From Paraphaeosphaeria minitans (Eukaryota > Ascomycota > Dothideomycetes > Pleosporales > Didymosphaeriaceae): a stretch of DNA of 64,000 nucleotides. Shown piece after piece: positions 59,401-64,000 of this stretch. Under the pieces are notes generated by a model. The model was not told the origin of the DNA, did no database searches, and saw only the letters and a program-made list of their open reading frames with translations. A program made the position numbers and the translations under genes. Position 1 is the first letter of the stretch. Each line of letters begins with the position of its first letter. The stretch lies in the NCBI GenBank assembly GCA_015832175.1, contig WJXW01000013.1, forward strand, positions 1,302,001 to 1,366,000, given 5' to 3'.

Positions 59401-62400
59401 GCGAAGTAGGCTAGCTAAGTAATTAGGAACCTAAGGTACCTACTACTAAGTGAGCTGTAGGCTTAGCTAGCTAGTAGCTAAGAATTTGCTTAAGTAGAAA
59501 AGAAAGTATAGGACTTGTAACCCCTAATTAGACACTAGAGCTAGGTAATCTTAGAGGTAATCTATTAAGCGATTAAGAGATATCTGGCAGCCACTAGAAC
59601 ACTACTAGGAGAGCTAGCCTACTAGAATCTAGGGATTTAATACCCTATTTATTAGTAGAAACTAATTAGGTTGCTAATTAACCTGGCGCAGATAACTTAA
59701 TGACGCTAGATAAAGCAGATAACCTACTAGCGCGCTAAAGGCGAAGGTAGATCTATTTAGAGGTAAGTGAATAAGTAGGCAAAATTGTGGTAAAGCACTA
59801 GAAATTAACTAACTAATAAATCGCTGTCTACTATTACAAAGATTAAGGAAGCAAAATAATTAGAATAATTAGCTAGGGGGTAGGTAGAAGCTAGGTGCTT
59901 ATACACTAATTACTAATTATCTTTAAAGTAATTTTAATGTAATATTAGAGCATACGTTTATACTAGAAGTAGTAGAGGCCTAGTCTAAGTAAGAAAAATA
60001 TATTACACTAAATATAATAGTATTTACTTCTATACTTAGAAAAGCGCCTGGAGCGTCTTATACAGCTTAGACTTATAGAGACGAGCTTATACTAGAGCTA
60101 ACTCTATAAAAACACCTTTACAATTATCTATATAGGAAGCTATTTCTCCTTACCGCTTATAAGGAGATCTTAACTTTACAAGATAAAGGTACCTAGATAG
60201 AGATTAAATAATTAGAGGTATTAGAGTAACTACTCCCTTTAAAGTAGGTCTTTACCTATAAGTTTAATTAAAATAGATCCTTTAAAAAGTGTAAAGCTTA
60301 AATTATTATAAAAGGAGATCTTTAGAAAAAGAATACTCTCTACTCCACCTATACTACTACCCTAGCAGTAAGGTCTTTCTAATTAGCTGTAGCTCTGGCA
60401 GCAGAATTCGATCTAGAAATCTTATAATTTAATATAGTAGGAGCGTTTCTAAATACTCTTATTACAGCCGCTAATGTAGTAACTTATAAATTACCTAATA
60501 GTTTTAAAAAGCTAGGAAAGTGTGTAAGATTAAATTAAGCTTTATATAGCTTAAGAGATTTACTACTTCTTTAGTATAAGGAATTTACAGGATTACTTTA
60601 ATCTTGTAGACTCTTAGCTTCGCTAGAAGAGCCATGCCTTTTCTTTAATAGTAATTAAAGTATTATTATTCTATTTTATATTAATAACATTCTTCTTCCC
60701 TATCACAAGAGTAAAGAGAAAGAAGCCCTAGATTTTCAGAAGAAGATCGCGAATAAATACGAGATTAAATTAAAAGGACTAGTAGAGTGGTTCCTAGGTG
60801 TTTAAGTAATTAGAGACAGAGAAGCAAGATTAATTTCTCTAGTCTATAATACCTACATTAATAAGATCACAAAAAAGTTTAACCTTTTAAACTCTAGGAG
60901 CTTCCCTCTTACACCTCTATTAGTAGAAGATCTTGTTCTAAGCATAGGAGAAGCTACTCCTTAAGAAATAAAGCTCTTTTAAGAAGAGGTAGGATTAGCT
61001 CTCTACACAGTAATTATACTACGCCTAGATATAGCCTTTGCAGTGTTAAAGCTATTACACTTTCTAATAAATCTAAGTAAAGAACACTTTACTACTATTA
61101 ACTGTATAATCCTTTACCTCTATTAAACTAGATAGTAGGCTATAGTCTTTAGTGGCTATAATAGACCTAATCTACTAATATGTAGAGATGCCTCTTTTGC
61201 TAATAATCTAATATCACGGCGATCTTCCTATAGATATATTATCCTATTGTTTAGAGGAGCTATCCTATAGAAAGCAGCTTAATAGAACATAATTACTACT
61301 TTAATAATAGAAGTAGAGCTTCTAGCGCTTAAATATATAAGTAAAGAAGCTATAGCGATTAAGAGATTCTTTACTAAGCTTACTCTAGATCTAGGACCTT
61401 TATAAAAGGTTTATTGTAATAATCTTTAAACCATTCGTTTAGTAATTAGAAAAAACAAAAGAATTACTACTTAACTACGCTATATAGATATTTAGAACAT
61501 ATAGTTGCAGCAAGAGTATATAAAAAGATTGTTTTAAGTAGAATATCTTCTAACTAGTAAAATGCTAGTAGATAGCCTTACAAAGGCTCTTACTTATTAG
61601 TAGTTTAATAGATTTAAAAGGCTATTAAATCTATAAGATATAAGCATAATAATTACAGAATAAGAGTAGGTAAGTAGAGAATTAATCTATTAACTACCTA
61701 GAATTATTAATTTAGAGCTAGGAAATAAGAAAAGAAAAAAAAAGAAAGAAAAGATTAGAGGAAAAATAAGAATTAAAGAAAGAGGAGATTAAAGAGCTTA
61801 TCTATAAGCTTATAGACCCTTTTTCTCCTCTACTTAATTGTAGGGGTGCGAGAATCTCCCTTATAATTAGTAGTAGGAGATTCTCCCTATCCTCCTTCTC
61901 TCCTCCTCTCTATAGTAGGTAACTTCTTACCCTATCTACCTCCTCTACCTCTCCTTTAATTAGTAGTAGGTAATAGCTTACCCTAGCCTCCCCTCTTTTA
62001 ATTAGTAGGAGGAGAAGCACTTATCTAGCCTCTACCCTACTTTAGAGCTAATAGGCTACTTATCTAGCTATTTTAATTAGTATATTAGCTGCAACCGCGC
62101 TACTTCTTAATAGGTAAGGCAGGAGGGTAATTACCTTATCCTCTACTAAGGATTAGCTAGGAGGGAAAGAGTAGAATAGTAGCTACGTGCTAAGCTTACT
62201 CCTCCTAACTACTAGTAAGAAGAAGAGCTTATAACGCTACTTTAACCCTTTTACGTAGCTTAGTAATTAGCCTCTCTTACAAAAAGTATTAGCTAAATCT
62301 AGAAAGAATCTTAAAATAAAAGCTTACATTAGCACCCTCTAATAGTTAATAGTAGATAAAATCTATAGCTAGAGTCTAAATATATAGCTAGCTATAGAAA

Positions 62401-63101
62401 TAATTAGTAAAATTAGCTAAAGTAATAGAATAATCTTATATATAGTAGTGTAAGAGTAGGTAAAGTAAGTATAGCAGCGCTTACCTAAGCTTAAAGCATT
62501 ATTATAGTAGCGTCTATTACTCTTTCTTACTAGAGCTCCCTTTAAGTATCCTAAGTAGCTTACTTATCTAAGAGCACTAAGCAATTACTAGGGGCCTAGA
62601 GCTAGGGCAGGAGGAGCTAGTAGAGTAGAAGGAATAGGAGGATCTTAGTAGGAGAATTAGGAGTTTTATTTAGTAGCTGTTACAGCCTTTACTGCGCGTG
62701 CTTTAGCTAGGTTATTAGATATTTAAAAAAGTTAGCAAAGCTCTAAATAATAGAAAGAGTATAAGGTAATAATTAGAAGAAAACCTACTATAAGGTAGTA
62801 GGATTTAAAGGCGTAAACTAGTAGGCTTAAATTAGATAGGAAGTTAAAACGTTAAAAGTAAAGGATTAAAAAGAGAAAATTAAGCGCTAGTAAAGGGCTT
62901 ATATACTCTACTACCTATCTAATTATTAAGCGCTAAATACAGTCCTTCCTTACTACTTATTTCTTTTACTACCGCTCCTTCCTAATTAAAACGCGCCTGC
63001 CTATTGTACTTGCTAGCTAGTAAGAGCGGGGAAATTACCTTATAGTTAATAGGAAGTAAGTAAAGAGAGCAGTAGAATAGAAGCGTTTACGCTCTAGGCC
63101 T

Positions 63102-63338
63102 TTATGCCATGCTTATAAGCTCCCAACCCACTAGAAGAAGAGATTCTGGACACGATTCACGATAGGATTCGTGATTTAAAAGATAAATAGCGATTGTTTT
63201 CCTATTATAACAAATAGGGGGTGATAGAATCACTGTTCTTAAGATAAGAAGATTTAGAAGAATAATTCTTAATAGTTTTTTAATCTTTAAACAGCCTTTA
63301 GATGGTTTTTTAAAGATCTTTAGAAAGGATTTAGACAA
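63102..63338 (-). other. Conserved open frame antisense to pol in the Copia-1 3' region (copy 3)
   Basis: 78 codons on the minus strand, the longest of three copies. A TGG replaces the TAG that ends the other two, so the frame runs on to a WELISMA end. No ATG. Located 55 bp from the 3' LTR. Low identity to anything I recognise. Confidence 0.3.
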
Positions 63339-63393
63339 TTAAAGATTACTTCTTAAGATAGGTGATCCGCTTTAAGCAATTACCTAGGGGGTG

Positions 63394-63588
63394 TGTTAAA
63401 GTAAAATACTCACTTCCGTAATTCTTTCTAGATCCACTAATTTATATCACGGGATTCTTACTAAGAGGCTCGTTTCTTTTATATATAGTCTGCCCTTTCG
63501 GCATCCTTTCCTATAATTAGCTATTTGTATTCTTTACAACTCTGCTCCTGAATATCCTATGATAGTTCGAGCCCTTTTTACTACAATA
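63394..63588 (+). repeat. Copia-1 copy 3, 3' LTR
   Basis: 195 bp, preceded by CTAGGGGGTG. It ends CTACAATA, with the terminal CA changed to TA. Confidence 0.88.
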
Positions 63589-64000
63589 GTATATAAGCCC
63601 TTTACTAGCGCTTAATCTTCTCTCTTTAATCCTTTACTTTTAACGCTTTAACTTCCTATCTAATTTAAGCCTACTAGTTTACGCCTTTAAATCCTACTAC
63701 CTTATAGTAGGTTTTCTTCTAATTATTACCTTATACTCTTTCTATTATTTAGAGCTTTGCTAACTTTTTTAAATATCTAATAACCTAGCTAAAGCACGCG
63801 CAGTAAAGGCTGTAACAGCTACTAAATAAAACTCCTAATTCTCCTACTAAGATCCTCCTACTCCTTTTACTCTACTAGCTCCTCCTACCCTAGCTCTAGG
63901 CCCCTAGTAATTACTTAGTGCTTTTAGGTAAGTAAGCTGCTTAGACTACTTAAAGGGAGCTCTAGTAGGAAAAAGTAATAGACGCTACTATAATAACGCT
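63589..64000 (-). mobile_element. Copia-1 copy 2, right part, running off the window
   Basis: It resumes copy 2 right after the inserted element and follows copy 1 from about 18,918 on. From about 63,840 the similarity moves to the reversed 62,500-62,680 region. No gene. Confidence 0.75.

Larger units (their letters stand above)
56266..63588 (+). mobile_element. Copia-1 copy 3: full-length Ty1/Copia element nested in copy 2
   Basis: A 7,323-bp element with 195-bp LTRs (56,266-56,460; 63,394-63,588) and TSD GTATA (56,261-56,265; 63,589-63,593). Copy 1 has the uninterrupted site at about 18,915. Plus-strand remnants: gag about 56,600-57,700; a protease-like segment at 57,825-57,860 with DS kept and the following His as Tyr; integrase about 57,900-59,000; reverse transcriptase about 59,950-60,900 with the box at 60,677-60,688 reading YINN; RNase H to about 61,640 with RYIDI and DSLTKAL. 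A 1.75-kb 3' region follows, then the purine tract AGGGGG and the LTR. Non-coding through RIP. Confidence 0.9.

Overview
The window is nuclear DNA of a filamentous ascomycete (Pezizomycotina). A 36.9-kb and a 16.5-kb block of extremely TA-rich, stop-codon-saturated sequence flank a roughly 10.6-kb island of ordinary base composition (about 36,894-47,520). The TA-rich blocks carry the mark of repeat-induced point mutation (RIP): few CpA/TpG, very many TpA, and recognisable retrotransposon protein motifs in which Cys, His, Asp, Gln and Trp codons have become Tyr, Asn or stop codons. Short introns with TGACTAAC-like branch sites, a Crh cell-wall enzyme, and PBS sequences fitting a fungal initiator tRNA agree with this. 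I cannot name the species.

Left block (1-36,893): nested mobile elements whose order can be read from target-site duplications (TSDs). A Copia-type element (11,643-25,521, TSD CTTTA) lies in a minus-strand Gypsy element and is itself split by a second Copia family (18,233-24,992, TSD ATTAC). A complete Gypsy chromovirus (26,530-33,792, TSD GGCCT) contains two solo LTRs. At 34,306-36,232 a Harbinger-like element contains an LTR, which contains another LTR, which contains a TIR element. A short Harbinger-like element (36,414-36,890) ends exactly where normal sequence begins.

Island (36,894-47,520): three plus-strand genes. They are a GH16 Crh-type cell-wall transglycosylase with one 50-nt intron (39,635-40,812), a conserved-looking acidic protein of unknown function with one 101-nt intron (41,650-42,977), and a 1,079-residue probable nuclear protein of unknown function in one exon (43,359-46,598). 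Different minisatellites precede the first and third genes. A third minisatellite and a 28-bp perfect palindrome lie at the right edge. About 2.7 kb upstream of the first gene shows no convincing gene beyond a possible tiny exon fragment.

Right block (about 47,520-64,000): a degenerate LTR, a fragment of the second Copia family, the 5' end of another LTR element with its primer-binding site, an inverted copy of the chromovirus seen at 1,671-7,431, and a full Copia element (56,266-63,588, TSD GTATA) inserted in another copy of its own family.

I see no new enzymatic or defence system. The most unusual signals are open frames on the strand opposite pol in the 3' regions of two retroelement families, the half-tRNA-type primer-binding sites, and the four-level nest.
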